NCBI RefSeq assembly: GCF_009909615.1
Contig: NZ_WWNE01000005.1
Coordinates: 434,334 to 498,333, forward strand
Source: Acidiluteibacter ferrifornacis
Lineage (GTDB): Bacteria; Bacteroidota; Bacteroidia; Flavobacteriales_E; Vicingaceae
Length of the DNA stretch: 64,000 nucleotides
Direction: 5' to 3'
How positions within the stretch are numbered: position 1 is the first letter of the stretch; the number at the start of each line of letters is the position of its first letter. The notes beneath the pieces were generated by a model, which saw nothing but the letters and a program-made list of their open reading frames with translations, had not been told where the DNA came from and searched no databases. Below are positions 10,101-18,479 of the stretch, in pieces. The position numbers and the translations under genes are program-made.

Positions 10101-11507
10101 AACACCTTCTAACGCTAAGATTGGAATGAAAACAATTAGAATAATCAACTGACCGAAAAAGGCTGAGTTCATCATTTTTGATGCTGAACTTTTTGCCACT
10201 CCATTTCGAACTCCTTCGGTTATTTCCTTTTTCTTTAGCACTTTATCATGAAGAAAAAAGACCGTACTTTCTACAATAATTACTGCTCCATCAATGATAA
10301 TTCCGAAGTCAATCGCTCCTAAACTCATCAGGTTTGCCCATACATCGAAAACATTCATTAAAATAAAAGCAAACAGTAATGACAATGGAATTGTTGAAGC
10401 TACTATTAAACCGCCTCGCCAATTTCCTAACAAGAAAACCAACACAAAAATGACAATCAATGCCCCTTCAATCAAGTTTGTACTGACTGTTCCTGTGGTT
10501 TTAGCAATCAAAGAACTCCTATCTAAAAAAGGCTCAATGCTTACGCCTTCGGGCAACGATTTTTGAATGTCTTCAACTCTTAACTTAACTGCATCAACTA
10601 CTTCGTCAGAATTTGCACCTTTCAGCATCAGAATCATTCCCCCAACAGCTTCGCCTTTTCCGTCTTTGGTCAAAGCTCCATATCGAATGGCTTGACCAAA
10701 TCTAACAGTGGCAACATCTTTTACAGTAATAGGTAAACCATTTGCAGTTGTTACAACTATGTTTTCAAGGTCTTCAACACTTCTTGCCAAACCTTCGCCC
10801 CGTATAAAATTGGCTTGGTGGTTCTTTTCAATATAAGCTCCACCTGTATTTTGATTATTTAAATTCAGGGCTTCCATCAAATCAGCAATGGTTATTCCTA
10901 TCGCTTTCAATTCTTCGGGATTTACAGCAACTTCATATTGTTTTACACTTCCTCCGAAAGCATTTACTTCAACCACTCCTTTGACCATTGCCATTTGCCG
11001 GCGAATGATCCAATCTTGTATTGTTCTTAGTTCAGTAGCGGAGTATTTACCTTCAAATTCAGGAGCAACTTCTAAAGTGTATTGATAAATTTCTCCTAAG
11101 CCTGTACTTATTGGCCCCATCATTGGCTCTCCAAAGCCTTGTGGAATTTTTTCTTTTACCTCAGTTAGCTTTTCAGCTACCAATTGTCGAGGAAGATAAT
11201 TACCAAAATCATCTTCAAAAACAATGGTTACAACGGATAGTCCAAATCGGGAAACGGAGCGAATTTCAGTAACTCCGGGTAAGTTTGCCATGGCAACTTC
11301 CACTGGATAAGTTACAAACTGCTCAATATCTTCTGTTCCTAAGTTAGGAGCTTGTGTAATTACTTGAACCTGATTATTAGTGATGTCAGGAACGGCATCA
11401 ATGGGTACTTTGGTAATGCTCCATAATCCTGTACCAATTAAGGCAAGAGTTAATAAAGCAACCATAAGCTTGTTCTTAATTGACCAAGCTATGATATTAT
11501 CTATCAT
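7164..11507 (-). CDS. cusA: CusA/CzcA heavy-metal RND permease fused to a TolC-like outer-membrane channel
   Basis: A 1,447-residue protein. Residues 1 to about 1035 are a complete heavy-metal RND permease: start MIDNIIAWSIKNK, TM4 proton-relay motif DFGIIIDGAVIIVES, paired porter domains and 12 membrane segments. After a short linker, a hydrophobic stretch (SLLFVFCFAQSNKLQAQ) resembles a signal peptide with an AQA-type cleavage point near residue 1064. The remaining roughly 380 residues are an outer-membrane efflux protein with two coiled-coil repeats. Such fusions occur in Bacteroidota annotations. The product would need either a thirteenth membrane span or processing so the channel can reach the outer membrane. 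The substrate is probably Cu/Ag or Zn/Co/Cd. Confidence 0.93.
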   Translation of the reverse strand: MIDNIIAWSIKNKLMVALLTLALIGTGLWSITKVPIDAVPDITNNQVQVITQAPNLGTEDIEQFVTYPVEVAMANLPGVTEIRSVSRFGLSVVTIVFEDDFGNYLPRQLVAEKLTEVKEKIPQGFGEPMMGPISTGLGEIYQYTLEVAPEFEGKYSATELRTIQDWIIRRQMAMVKGVVEVNAFGGSVKQYEVAVNPEELKAIGITIADLMEALNLNNQNTGGAYIEKNHQANFIRGEGLARSVEDLENIVVTTANGLPITVKDVATVRFGQAIRYGALTKDGKGEAVGGMILMLKGANSDEVVDAVKLRVEDIQKSLPEGVSIEPFLDRSSLIAKTTGTVSTNLIEGALIVIFVLVFLLGNWRGGLIVASTIPLSLLFAFILMNVFDVWANLMSLGAIDFGIIIDGAVIIVESTVFFLHDKVLKKKEITEGVRNGVAKSSASKMMNSAFFGQLIILIVFIPILALEGVEGKMFQPMALTFMFAMIGVMILCLTYVPMMSAWFIRVPKNNKLSWGDKFVVKVENIYERSLGKALGKAKWIIGLAVVLLGISVFIFSRLGGEFIPQLDEGDLAFHAILKPGSSLSETIETTTKIEKIIKENFPEAVHVISRIGVADVPTDPMPMDIADCFIILKPTDEWISAESKEDLIDKIKEKIEQVPGVNYEFTQPIEMRFNELLTGVREDIAVKLFGEDLEVLAEKAEEMGKLIAPIQGVADMKVEATSGLPQMTVNYNRQKLAQYGLTISELNTTVQSAFAGGIAGVIFEGERRFDLVVRLDDSHRQGIDDLKNLYVNLPNGSQIPLNEVAKVSYEPGPMQISRDNTNRRTYVGINVRGRDVKSLVTEIQEKLDAELDLPAGYYIRYGGAFENLERATNRLKIVVPIALGLIFLLIFFALKSIKQTIMIYMAIPLAAIGGIISLWLRDMPFSISAGVGFIVLFGVAVLNGLVLISGWNELKEEGETNLNERIRIGAKRRIRPIMLTALTDILGFLPMAISTSAGAEVQQPLATVVIGGMISATLLTLFILPLLYRWVENRNNSSIATKPTAIIASLLFVFCFAQSNKLQAQESQTLLPISMEVAVNKVMKNYPTLKAMQLEVENQEALKKTTWDFGKTSVFTGGEELNGINEGVKNVVGIQQQNMDVFSIPAKSKLQKEKVLLAKSNLELSNLELSIQVKQDYGSLYSKMQLYNLYEELDSTFVEFERAAKIRYKTEATSHLAYLSASNQAKKISNEKNQAFRDYQIAIQQFNRWFLGDTLYTVEPTIEKAPLTISLNPSIENHPVLLMENQKVKVAEQSIKAAQSNYLPQLNLQYGVQEVSGESGFYQYQLGVNIPLFFNTDKGKVQSAKINSKIAEERKSQATIQLKSEYAQAQENYLKWKEAWNYYEKEALELAKEQRNGASIAYREGAIDYISFLQLVKDAIEIERDGWQTYQEYLNSQFKLEYFINVQ

Positions 11508-11580
11508 AATGTTTTGTATTTAATTCAAAAAAATTAGAATAAGAAAGCACAAAACGTACTTCCCCTATTTAGTCTTTGAA

Positions 11581-11886
11581 TTAAACGATAGGAGGGCGAA
11601 GAAGAGAGATTGAAATATCGTTTACAGCAAATGAACGATACTGAGAAACTTGTTCGTTTAAAGCTGCAATATTTGCCAATGGTTTGTTGTTGGCAACAAT
11701 AGTTACATGAACATGGCAGCAATGACAGTGACAAAATGGTGTACAATTATCTGCTTGTCCTTCGTGATCATGTTCATGTTCTTGAGACAATTCAATAGAT
11801 TGATTTTCAATAGGTGCAGCATCAGCACAAGGCAAGGTTGCCAAGCACAAAAAGAAAACACCTAAAATTGCTGCAAAAATTTTCAC
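11581..11886 (-). CDS. DUF6660-like secreted Cys/His-rich metal-binding protein
   Basis: A GTG start at 11886 gives the clean signal peptide MKIFAAILGVFFLCLATLPCADA; a TTG at 11904 is the alternative start. The mature part, about 78 residues, has QEHEHDHEG followed by CTPFCHCHCCHVHVT, an obvious soft-metal binding cluster, and ends in ISLLRPPIV. It resembles the small DUF6660 proteins found ahead of cus/czc operons in Bacteroidota. It is the first gene of the operon. A periplasmic metal sensor or scavenger delivering metal to the pump is inferred. An overlapping Cys-rich frame is a shadow. Confidence 0.8.
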   Translation of the reverse strand: MKIFAAILGVFFLCLATLPCADAAPIENQSIELSQEHEHDHEGQADNCTPFCHCHCCHVHVTIVANNKPLANIAALNEQVSQYRSFAVNDISISLLRPPIV

Positions 11887-11891
11887 AAAGG

Positions 11892-11899
11892 CAAAGGTA
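11892..11899 (-). promoter_or_regulatory. Candidate Bacteroidota -7 box for the metal operon
   Basis: On the minus strand TACCTTTG fits TAnnTTTG and lies only 5 bases before the GTG codon chosen for the DUF6660-like gene. If it is used, the mRNA would be leaderless or nearly so. The -33 TTTG element is not clear. Confidence 0.3.
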
Positions 11900-11999
11900 A
11901 ACAATTTGGAAAAAACTAACTTAATATTATGTTAAATAAAACTACTAATGTAAAAGCGTTAGCCTGAAAAAACAGCGGGACGGCGATGGCAGTGAATGG

Positions 12000-12085
12000 A
12001 CAAATGCTTAGAAATACATAAAAGGCGTTTACGTCTTTCTCCGCCTTAGCGGAGAAATTACTTTTATAGTAATTCTTGCATTTGC
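12000..12085. other. Conserved long stem-loop in R2
   Basis: CAAATGC pairs with GCATTTG. Internal pairs are AGAA/TTCT and TAAAAG/CTTTTA, and a perfect 9-base apical hairpin TTTCTCCGC/GCGGAGAAA closes it. Relative to R1 (1404-1489) several pairs have changed on both sides together, so the secondary structure is conserved. Confidence 0.6.
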
Positions 12086-12754
12086 ACAGAGAGCGAGGAA
12101 GCATTGTTTTTTCTTGATTTTTTTGTTTCTTTTTTCATCAAAGGAAAAAAGAAAAATAAATAATAGTTTCAATATAAGGCTATTATTTATTAGAATTTAT
12201 CGAAGCTTTAGCTGAGTAAACAGGGCTATGACCGATTTTTTAAAATTTAAAACAATCTCGTTATTTCAATTCTCATAGTATCAACGAAAATTTGATAGCA
12301 ACCGAAATCTAAAAAAAGCGAGGAAAAAAGCAAATGTGTTTGAAATCTTTTTGGGAGGCTTCAGCAAGGCAAAGATGAAAACTTATTTGATTAGCGTCGG
12401 CAGAAAAACCTTGGGGCGGCAAAAAGAAAATTAAATCAATTTGAGCGGTTATTTACCGTAGGCGAAGACCCGTTAGCCAAACGGGCGGAGACATAACGAC
12501 TAATTATAGGAAAAAAGTAAACGAATGTTCATTTTATTCTTTTAAAGAAGCGTGGATTTGTGCGAGCTATTTACTTGGCTGATAAGAGCCAAGCAAGTTG
12601 AGTTTTAGCATTTGTTGGTTTTGCTGAATACTTCGACATGGCTCAGCAGAACAGCAAAGCTTACAAGAGCTTAAATGAGACGCAGACATAATATACATTA
12701 TAGTTGACAAAAGCATAGAGATCGAAATTACTTTTGAATAAGCGCAGTATTTTC

Positions 12755-12883
12755 TTTAACATAATATCTGTCGATATTGAACAAACTAACGTTTGTCGCA
12801 ATATCTGATATTATGTATAAATTCAGCTTATTGCTGAATTACAGAAAATTCTGCTTTTGTCCTATAATTAATATTATGTTAAA
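12755..12883. other. attC-like folded site at the right end of R2
   Basis: TTTAACATAATAT (12755-12767) and ATATTATGTTAAA (12871-12883) are perfect inverted repeats 129 bases apart overall. Between them is a long hairpin with arms GATATTG.ACAAAC and GTTTGT..CAATATC. A second small hairpin, AATTCAGC/GCTGAATT, follows near 12822-12842. The equivalent R1 site has different bases but the same pairings. The terminal GTTAAAT fits the GTTRRRY integron core. Confidence 0.35.
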
Positions 12884-13068
12884 TAGGTATTTTGAATTGC
12901 CACCCCATCATTAAATTGCTATTATAACTATGTATTTAATCAGATGCATTTAGAACGTTCGTTAAGAATACTTTCGAATCATTAAATAACGAAACTATTG
13001 TCTCTTAAGCCGTTCCATTATAAAGGCTAAAAAAGAATAATTAATACAGCCGCTAAGCTAAGGTGATT

Positions 13069-13881
13069 CTACTTCTCCTTTTTTTTATACAACAAATAAG
13101 AAAATCCAATTCTTAAACCAGGTATATATCCATAATCCCTGAAGAATTCATTCACCTGTTCTCCACGTTCATCAAAGTTCAAATTTTCCAATATTTGTTC
13201 GCTGCTGCTGCCTGTAAACTGTGTATTGGCTAAAAATTCTATACGATTCAGGAGGTTTCTATCATAATAGGTTTCAGTTGTAGCATGTAAATTGGCTGTA
13301 AGCCCAAGTTCTATATTCATAGACCATTTGGGGTTTTTAAATTGAAATTGTCGACCAACCTTCAGTCCCATTTGAAAAAGCGAGGTTTCCATTGCTACCC
13401 TATTATCTAAATTAATAACGAAGCTACCAATAGGGCTTCTTAATAATGTTAAAACAGAATCCAAGAGTATTTGCTCACTACTGGATAACTCTTCCTGAAC
13501 TAAATCGTTGTTTAGAATTTGATCATAACTTCCTGAGGCATTTAATTGTATGTATTGAAAATGAAGTCCAAAATACCATTTATTTTTGTGGAAATTTCCT
13601 CCAAAAGCAACTACGCTCCCATCATCTGTCAATTCTTGTAAAAATTCTTTCCTCGACTGGAATTTTGAAGGTACATTTATCCAATCATACAGCTCGTTAT
13701 TATAAGGTGAATCTACTATTCCATACGAAAGATCGGCTGAGAATTTGGGATTAAATTGATAATTTACTCCAATATAATGCTGCAACGGAAATTCAGTACC
13801 TAATCGTAATCTAAGTTCTTGACCGTATCCATCCAACAAAAAAAGAAAGGCGGCAATTAATAACAGGTTTTTCTTCATCAT
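13069..13881 (-). CDS. Outer-membrane beta-barrel-like secreted protein
   Basis: A 270-residue protein starting MMKKNLLLIAAFLFLLDGYGQ, a clear signal peptide with cleavage after YGQ. The mature sequence has alternating amphipathic strands (RLRLGTEFPLQHYIGVNYQF, WYFGLHFQYIQLNAS) and ends with RIGFSYLLYKKKEK, typical of small outer-membrane barrel proteins of Bacteroidota. No enzymatic motif is visible. It stands alone downstream of the RND pump operon, with a terminator-like hairpin between them, so it is probably a separate unit. Confidence 0.7.
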   Translation of the reverse strand: MMKKNLLLIAAFLFLLDGYGQELRLRLGTEFPLQHYIGVNYQFNPKFSADLSYGIVDSPYNNELYDWINVPSKFQSRKEFLQELTDDGSVVAFGGNFHKNKWYFGLHFQYIQLNASGSYDQILNNDLVQEELSSSEQILLDSVLTLLRSPIGSFVINLDNRVAMETSLFQMGLKVGRQFQFKNPKWSMNIELGLTANLHATTETYYDRNLLNRIEFLANTQFTGSSSEQILENLNFDERGEQVNEFFRDYGYIPGLRIGFSYLLYKKKEK

Positions 13882-13973
13882 TCAGTAATTTGAAACCAAA
13901 TATAATATTCCTTATGGAAATATTTTGGGAGTCAAGTCATTAATTCTAGTTTCACTTCCACCCTTTCACAAAA

Positions 13974-14002
13974 AAATCCCGGAAAAACTAGTTCACCGGG
14001 AC
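13974..14002 (-). terminator. Terminator of the MarR-RND pump operon
   Basis: On the minus strand a TCCCGG/CCGGGA stem is followed by a run of T residues. It lies about 105 bases past the tolC stop in the direction of transcription. Confidence 0.5.
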
Positions 14003-14106
14003 GTCATTAATCGCTTTTTTGATTTTTATTTATTCTTTTTCAAAAAATCTGTTATCTCTGAAGGTTCTGCTATTCCATTTTTTTGTTTTGTGTCTAACAA
14101 GTTGAT

Positions 14107-15420
14107 CTATAAATAGCTTTCTACAATCTTGCCTGACATGCGGTTTAAGTTAATCTCAACTGCTTTTAAAGCTAACTGCAGGTTGATTAAAGTCAATTCG
14201 CTACTCAATAAACTTTGTTGAGTTAATCTAAAATCATAACTGTTTATTGATCCACTTTTCAGTTGACTCTCCGCTATTTTATACACCTTACTCATTTCAT
14301 CAACATTGTTTTTTGCTATCTCAATTTGTGTTGTCAACACCTTGTATTCATTGTAATAAATTAAAGAATTAGCATTAATTTGTTGTGTCACTTGTTGCTT
14401 GGTCAATGATGTGTTTTCGCTGTATAACTTGGTGTTTTTTATCTCCCGATTGGTTGACCCTCCGTTGAATAAGTTAAAACTGACGGTCACTCCTACTATG
14501 GGTCCATAATTCTGGCTAGAATTAGAAAAGCCAATTTCAGCAGTAGACCTAGAGTATTGATATCCTCCAAATAAATCAACTTTTGGCATTCGACTTGCCT
14601 TCGTCATCCGCAACTCCGTTTCTGCAATTAACTCTTGTAATCGTTGTTGTGCTATTTGTTGGTTGGCTTGATCGATGTTTTGAAGCAAGCTATCTTTTGC
14701 TGGAATAGCACTGAAGCTAAACTCTTTCTCACTAATGTTTAACTCCTGCTCTAACGCATTGTTCAGTAGATTATTAATAGATATTTGCAACCCCGAAATG
14801 GTGTTTTGCTGCTCCAATAAACGAATGCTGTCCGTTTGGTAATCCACCAATGCCTGACTATAATCAATTGCTTTTGAAGAGCCTATTTCCTTTCGCTTTC
14901 GTTCTAAATTCAAGCGATAAGAAGAAATATTCAACGATTGCTGATAGTTGTTTAAGACTTGTTTTTCGTACACCATTTGGTAATATGCTGTAACGATATC
15001 AGAAACAGTCTGCTCGATATAAAATTTTGAATTTATTTGTCCAAGTCTTTCTAGGTAACCCAATTGATCTCTTTTGGCATAAACACTAAATCCATTAAAA
15101 ACGGTCCAGTTTGCTAAAGCGGAAACGCTTAGGTTCGTATTTTTTGCATTGCTTCCCTCCCGCACTGTTCCATCTGCAAATTCTTGCCTGGTGTTGTTAA
15201 AAGAATTGGAATAAGTTCCATCTAAATCTACACTAGGCAACATACCAGTATTCCCAATTACATTGTTGTTGGTTGCTATTTTAGCCTCATTTTTTACAAT
15301 GTTAATTTGGTAATTATTCTGCATAGCGGTATTTACAAATTCTTGTAAGGTTTGCGCTGTACAATTGGTCCCTACCAAAAGGGCTACTATTGCGATTATA
15401 TTAACTGAAATCTGCTTCAT
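14107..15420 (-). CDS. tolC: TolC-family outer-membrane efflux protein
   Basis: A 437-residue protein with a signal peptide (cleavage near TNCTAQ). It has the two-fold repeated helical/strand layout of outer-membrane efflux proteins: LQEFVNTAMQNNYQINIVKNEAKIA in the first half and LLQNIDQANQQIAQQRLQELIAETELRM in the second. It forms the trimeric exit duct for the RND pump. Its start overlaps the end of the permease gene by 20 bases, so translation is probably coupled. Confidence 0.93.
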   Translation of the reverse strand: MKQISVNIIAIVALLVGTNCTAQTLQEFVNTAMQNNYQINIVKNEAKIATNNNVIGNTGMLPSVDLDGTYSNSFNNTRQEFADGTVREGSNAKNTNLSVSALANWTVFNGFSVYAKRDQLGYLERLGQINSKFYIEQTVSDIVTAYYQMVYEKQVLNNYQQSLNISSYRLNLERKRKEIGSSKAIDYSQALVDYQTDSIRLLEQQNTISGLQISINNLLNNALEQELNISEKEFSFSAIPAKDSLLQNIDQANQQIAQQRLQELIAETELRMTKASRMPKVDLFGGYQYSRSTAEIGFSNSSQNYGPIVGVTVSFNLFNGGSTNREIKNTKLYSENTSLTKQQVTQQINANSLIYYNEYKVLTTQIEIAKNNVDEMSKVYKIAESQLKSGSINSYDFRLTQQSLLSSELTLINLQLALKAVEINLNRMSGKIVESYL

Positions 15421-18400
15421 CTATAATTTTATTCTCTTTACTTGCAATGTATGTGTATAGCGATGGAATAATGAACAAGGTAAGCACCAAAGCCAATATT
15501 AAACCTCCTATAATGGTTAATCCCATCGGGATTCTACTCGTGGAAGAATCGCCCAATGCCAATGCGATTGGCAATGCTCCCAATATGGTTGATAAACTTG
15601 TCATCAAAATAGGACGGAAACGTTCGGCTGCAGCTTCGGTAGCTGCTTGCATTAAGGATAAACCTGCATCGCGTTTTTGATTGGCAAATTCCACAATTAA
15701 AATTCCGTTCTTCGTTACTATTCCGACTAAAACCACCATCCCAATTTGACTGAATATATTAAGTGTTTGATCGAAAAACCATAATGTAAATAAGGCTCCG
15801 GCCAATGCTAAAGGAACGGTTAACATAATGGTTAATGGGTCTCTAAAGCTTTCAAACTGCGCCGCTAATGTTAGGTAAACCAACACCAAAGCAAATAAAA
15901 ATATAAGGTTGGTACTAGTAGAGCTTTCCGCAAAATCGGAAGCTGTACCGCCCAATGCTGTGCTAAACGATTCGTCTAAAACTTCATCCGCTATTCGTTT
16001 CATTTCATCAATTCCATCGCCTAAAGCATAGCCCGGAGCTACATCAGCTTCTACGGTTGCAGAAGTATAGCGGTTGTAGCGCAACAAAGATGGAGGGCGA
16101 CTAATCAAATCAATGTCCACCAAATTATCCAAGGTGATCATATCCCCTGTTTTGTTCTTTACACTCATTTTATTTAAGTCTAAAGGCTCATCTCGTTTAC
16201 TTTTAATGGCTTCCGTCAATACATAATATTGCTTTCCATCTTTAATGAAATACCCCATTCGCTGTTCACTTAAAAACGTCTGAAGGGTAATGGCTACATC
16301 TGAAATACTCACGCCCATTAAGAGCGCTTTATTTCGGTTGATGTTGATTGTCACTTCTGGTTTGTTGAACTTTAAATCAACTTGTGAAACACTAAAAACA
16401 GGACTTTCTTGAACGCGATCCATAAAAGTAGGCAGCGCTTCTTTCAATCTTCCTAAATCTGGAGCTTGTAAAATAAATTGAATCGGCAACTTACTTCCTC
16501 CTCCTCCACTTGTTTGGATAGTAGGGTCTTGAATAACAAAAGACTTCGCAAAAGTATATTGCTTTAACTTCTGATTAATCTCATTGGCAATTTCACTTTG
16601 AGTGCGTGTTCGTTCACTTGGAGGAACTAAAGTGGTTCGTATAAAAGAACTATTCACTGAAGTAGAAGCTCTAAAAGTAGGCGATGTCACACCCAATAAA
16701 AATGCTTTTTCAGGCAGCGTATCCATCATATACATCAGCTCCAATTGGTATGCATCCATCGCATCATAAGCAGTTCCTTCTGGAGCCGTAGAAATAATTC
16801 TCAATTGACTCTTATCTTCTAAAGGAGCCAATTCGGATTGCAGTTGTGATCCTACCAAGAAAATACTGCCAAACATTACCGCAAATATGGGAAACGCCAA
16901 CCAACGCTTTTTCATAAACCGTTTAAGCGCGTTTTCGTAACGTTCTGTAGATACGTTCACTATTTTACCAAAAGCGCGCATTAAGGCATTTTCACGTTTA
17001 CTCTTTTTCAATAATCGTGAACTCATCATTGGTGTTAATGATAGCGTAATAAAGGTGGAGATGACAATTGCTCCCACCACTACCATTGCAAATTCTCTAA
17101 ACAACTGCCCCGTTAAACCAGGCATAAAGAAGATGGGAATAAACACACAAACCAATGTGATAGAAGTCGCAATAACAGCAAAATAAACCTCTCTAGCTCC
17201 TAAGAACGCCGCTTTCATTGGATGCATGCCAGCCTCAATTTTAGAATAGATGTTTTCCATTACCACAATGGCATCATCTACTACTAAACCAGTTGCGAGT
17301 ACTAATCCCAATAATGAAAGAACATTTATAGAATACCCAGCAGCATACAACACACTAAAACTTCCAATCAAAGCGATGGGAATTAAAATAATAGGGATTA
17401 ATGTTGTTCGCCAGTTTCTTAAAAAGAAAAAGATGACCATCAATACCAAAACAAACGCCAACAGAATAGTTGATTTAACCTCACTAATGGCCTTTCTGAT
17501 GGATTCGGTCTTGTCCATCGCTACATCCAATTGAATGTCTTCAGGCAGGTCTTTTTTAATCAATTCCAATCGCTCAAAAGCGGCATCTACAATTTCAATA
17601 TAATTGGAGCCTGGTTGCGGTTGAAGCGCAATTCCTACCATCGGAATTACACCATTTCCTCTCAATAGTGTTTGCTCAGCTTCAGCACCTAAACGAGCTT
17701 TACCGATATCTTTTAATCGAATTAAAGTGCTGTTTTCTTCCTTAATAACGAGGTTGTCAAACTCCTCTACCGTATATAATCGTCCGATTGTTCGAACCGT
17801 TAATTCTGTGGCAGTTCCTTCGATTTTACCAGATGGCAACTCGATATTCTGCACATCTAATGCGTTTTGTAAGTCCATCGGGGTTATGCCCAATTCTTTC
17901 ATTTTGGATGGATCCAACTCCAAACGCATGGCATATTTCTTCTCTCCCCAAATCCGAATACTACTCACCCCAGGAATCGTTTGTAACCGTTCCTTGAAAA
18001 TGTTATTACCAATTTGAGAAAGCTCTAACAAACCCCTTTTATTACTCTGAACGGTAATGGACAAAATCGTCTCTGCATTGGCATCCGCCTTATTCACTGT
18101 GGGCGGATCAGCATCGGGTGGCAGGTTTTTTATGGCTTGTGATGTTTTATCTCGGACATCATTCGCCGCGTCATTTAGGTTTATTTCTGGCAAAAACTCA
18201 ATGGTAATCGTACTCCTACCATCTGTACTGTTGGAACTCAATGTTTTAATTCCATCAATACTATTGATTTGTTCCTCTAAAGGCTCAGTAATCTGTGATT
18301 CAATAATCTCTGCATTGGCGCCGGTGTAATTGGTTTGCACCGTCACTACGGGTGGGTCAACGCTTGGGTACTCTCTAACGCCTAAAGAAATGTATCCTAC

Positions 18401-18478
18401 TACTCCTAGTAGAATAATGATAATAGCGAAAACACTCGCTAGTACAGGCCTTTTTATACTAATGTCTGATAAACTCAT
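15401..18478 (-). CDS. HAE-1-type RND efflux permease (AcrB-like)
   Basis: A 1,025-residue permease of normal family length. It starts MSLSDISIKRPVLASVFAII, has the TM4 relay motif GLVVDDAIVVMENIY, two large periplasmic porter loops and 12 membrane segments. The drug-type DD motif separates it from the heavy-metal permease at 7164-11507. It is a proton-driven exporter of hydrophobic or amphiphilic compounds. It sits between the adaptor (1-base gap) and the overlapping tolC gene. Confidence 0.95.
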   Translation of the reverse strand: MSLSDISIKRPVLASVFAIIIILLGVVGYISLGVREYPSVDPPVVTVQTNYTGANAEIIESQITEPLEEQINSIDGIKTLSSNSTDGRSTITIEFLPEINLNDAANDVRDKTSQAIKNLPPDADPPTVNKADANAETILSITVQSNKRGLLELSQIGNNIFKERLQTIPGVSSIRIWGEKKYAMRLELDPSKMKELGITPMDLQNALDVQNIELPSGKIEGTATELTVRTIGRLYTVEEFDNLVIKEENSTLIRLKDIGKARLGAEAEQTLLRGNGVIPMVGIALQPQPGSNYIEIVDAAFERLELIKKDLPEDIQLDVAMDKTESIRKAISEVKSTILLAFVLVLMVIFFFLRNWRTTLIPIILIPIALIGSFSVLYAAGYSINVLSLLGLVLATGLVVDDAIVVMENIYSKIEAGMHPMKAAFLGAREVYFAVIATSITLVCVFIPIFFMPGLTGQLFREFAMVVVGAIVISTFITLSLTPMMSSRLLKKSKRENALMRAFGKIVNVSTERYENALKRFMKKRWLAFPIFAVMFGSIFLVGSQLQSELAPLEDKSQLRIISTAPEGTAYDAMDAYQLELMYMMDTLPEKAFLLGVTSPTFRASTSVNSSFIRTTLVPPSERTRTQSEIANEINQKLKQYTFAKSFVIQDPTIQTSGGGGSKLPIQFILQAPDLGRLKEALPTFMDRVQESPVFSVSQVDLKFNKPEVTININRNKALLMGVSISDVAITLQTFLSEQRMGYFIKDGKQYYVLTEAIKSKRDEPLDLNKMSVKNKTGDMITLDNLVDIDLISRPPSLLRYNRYTSATVEADVAPGYALGDGIDEMKRIADEVLDESFSTALGGTASDFAESSTSTNLIFLFALVLVYLTLAAQFESFRDPLTIMLTVPLALAGALFTLWFFDQTLNIFSQIGMVVLVGIVTKNGILIVEFANQKRDAGLSLMQAATEAAAERFRPILMTSLSTILGALPIALALGDSSTSRIPMGLTIIGGLILALVLTLFIIPSLYTYIASKENKIIDEADFS

Positions 18479-18479
18479 T

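Larger units (their letters stand above)
11928..12885 (+). repeat. Right ~1-kb structured direct repeat (R2) flanking the metal-efflux island
   Basis: The counterpart of R1, in the same orientation. The core TTATGTTAAATA occurs at 11927-11938 and 12874-12885. It keeps the R1 block order while differing by many substitutions and small indels, so the two copies are old. No credible gene is present; a 62-codon frame inside it is not convincing. The stretch 12886-13068 beyond it is also gene-free. The metal operon's first gene starts about 40 bases from the left edge of R2. Confidence 0.7.

Noticed and set aside
11534-11746. Cys-rich 70-codon minus-strand frame
   Set aside because: It is the out-of-frame shadow of the Cys/His cluster of the DUF6660-like gene, which has the better signal peptide and composition.
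11916-12104. 62-codon minus-strand frame inside R2
   Set aside because: Overlaps the conserved stem-loop region; no counterpart frame in R1.
13925-14116. 63-codon plus-strand frame
   Set aside because: Overlaps the operon terminator and the tolC stop region; no domain or context.
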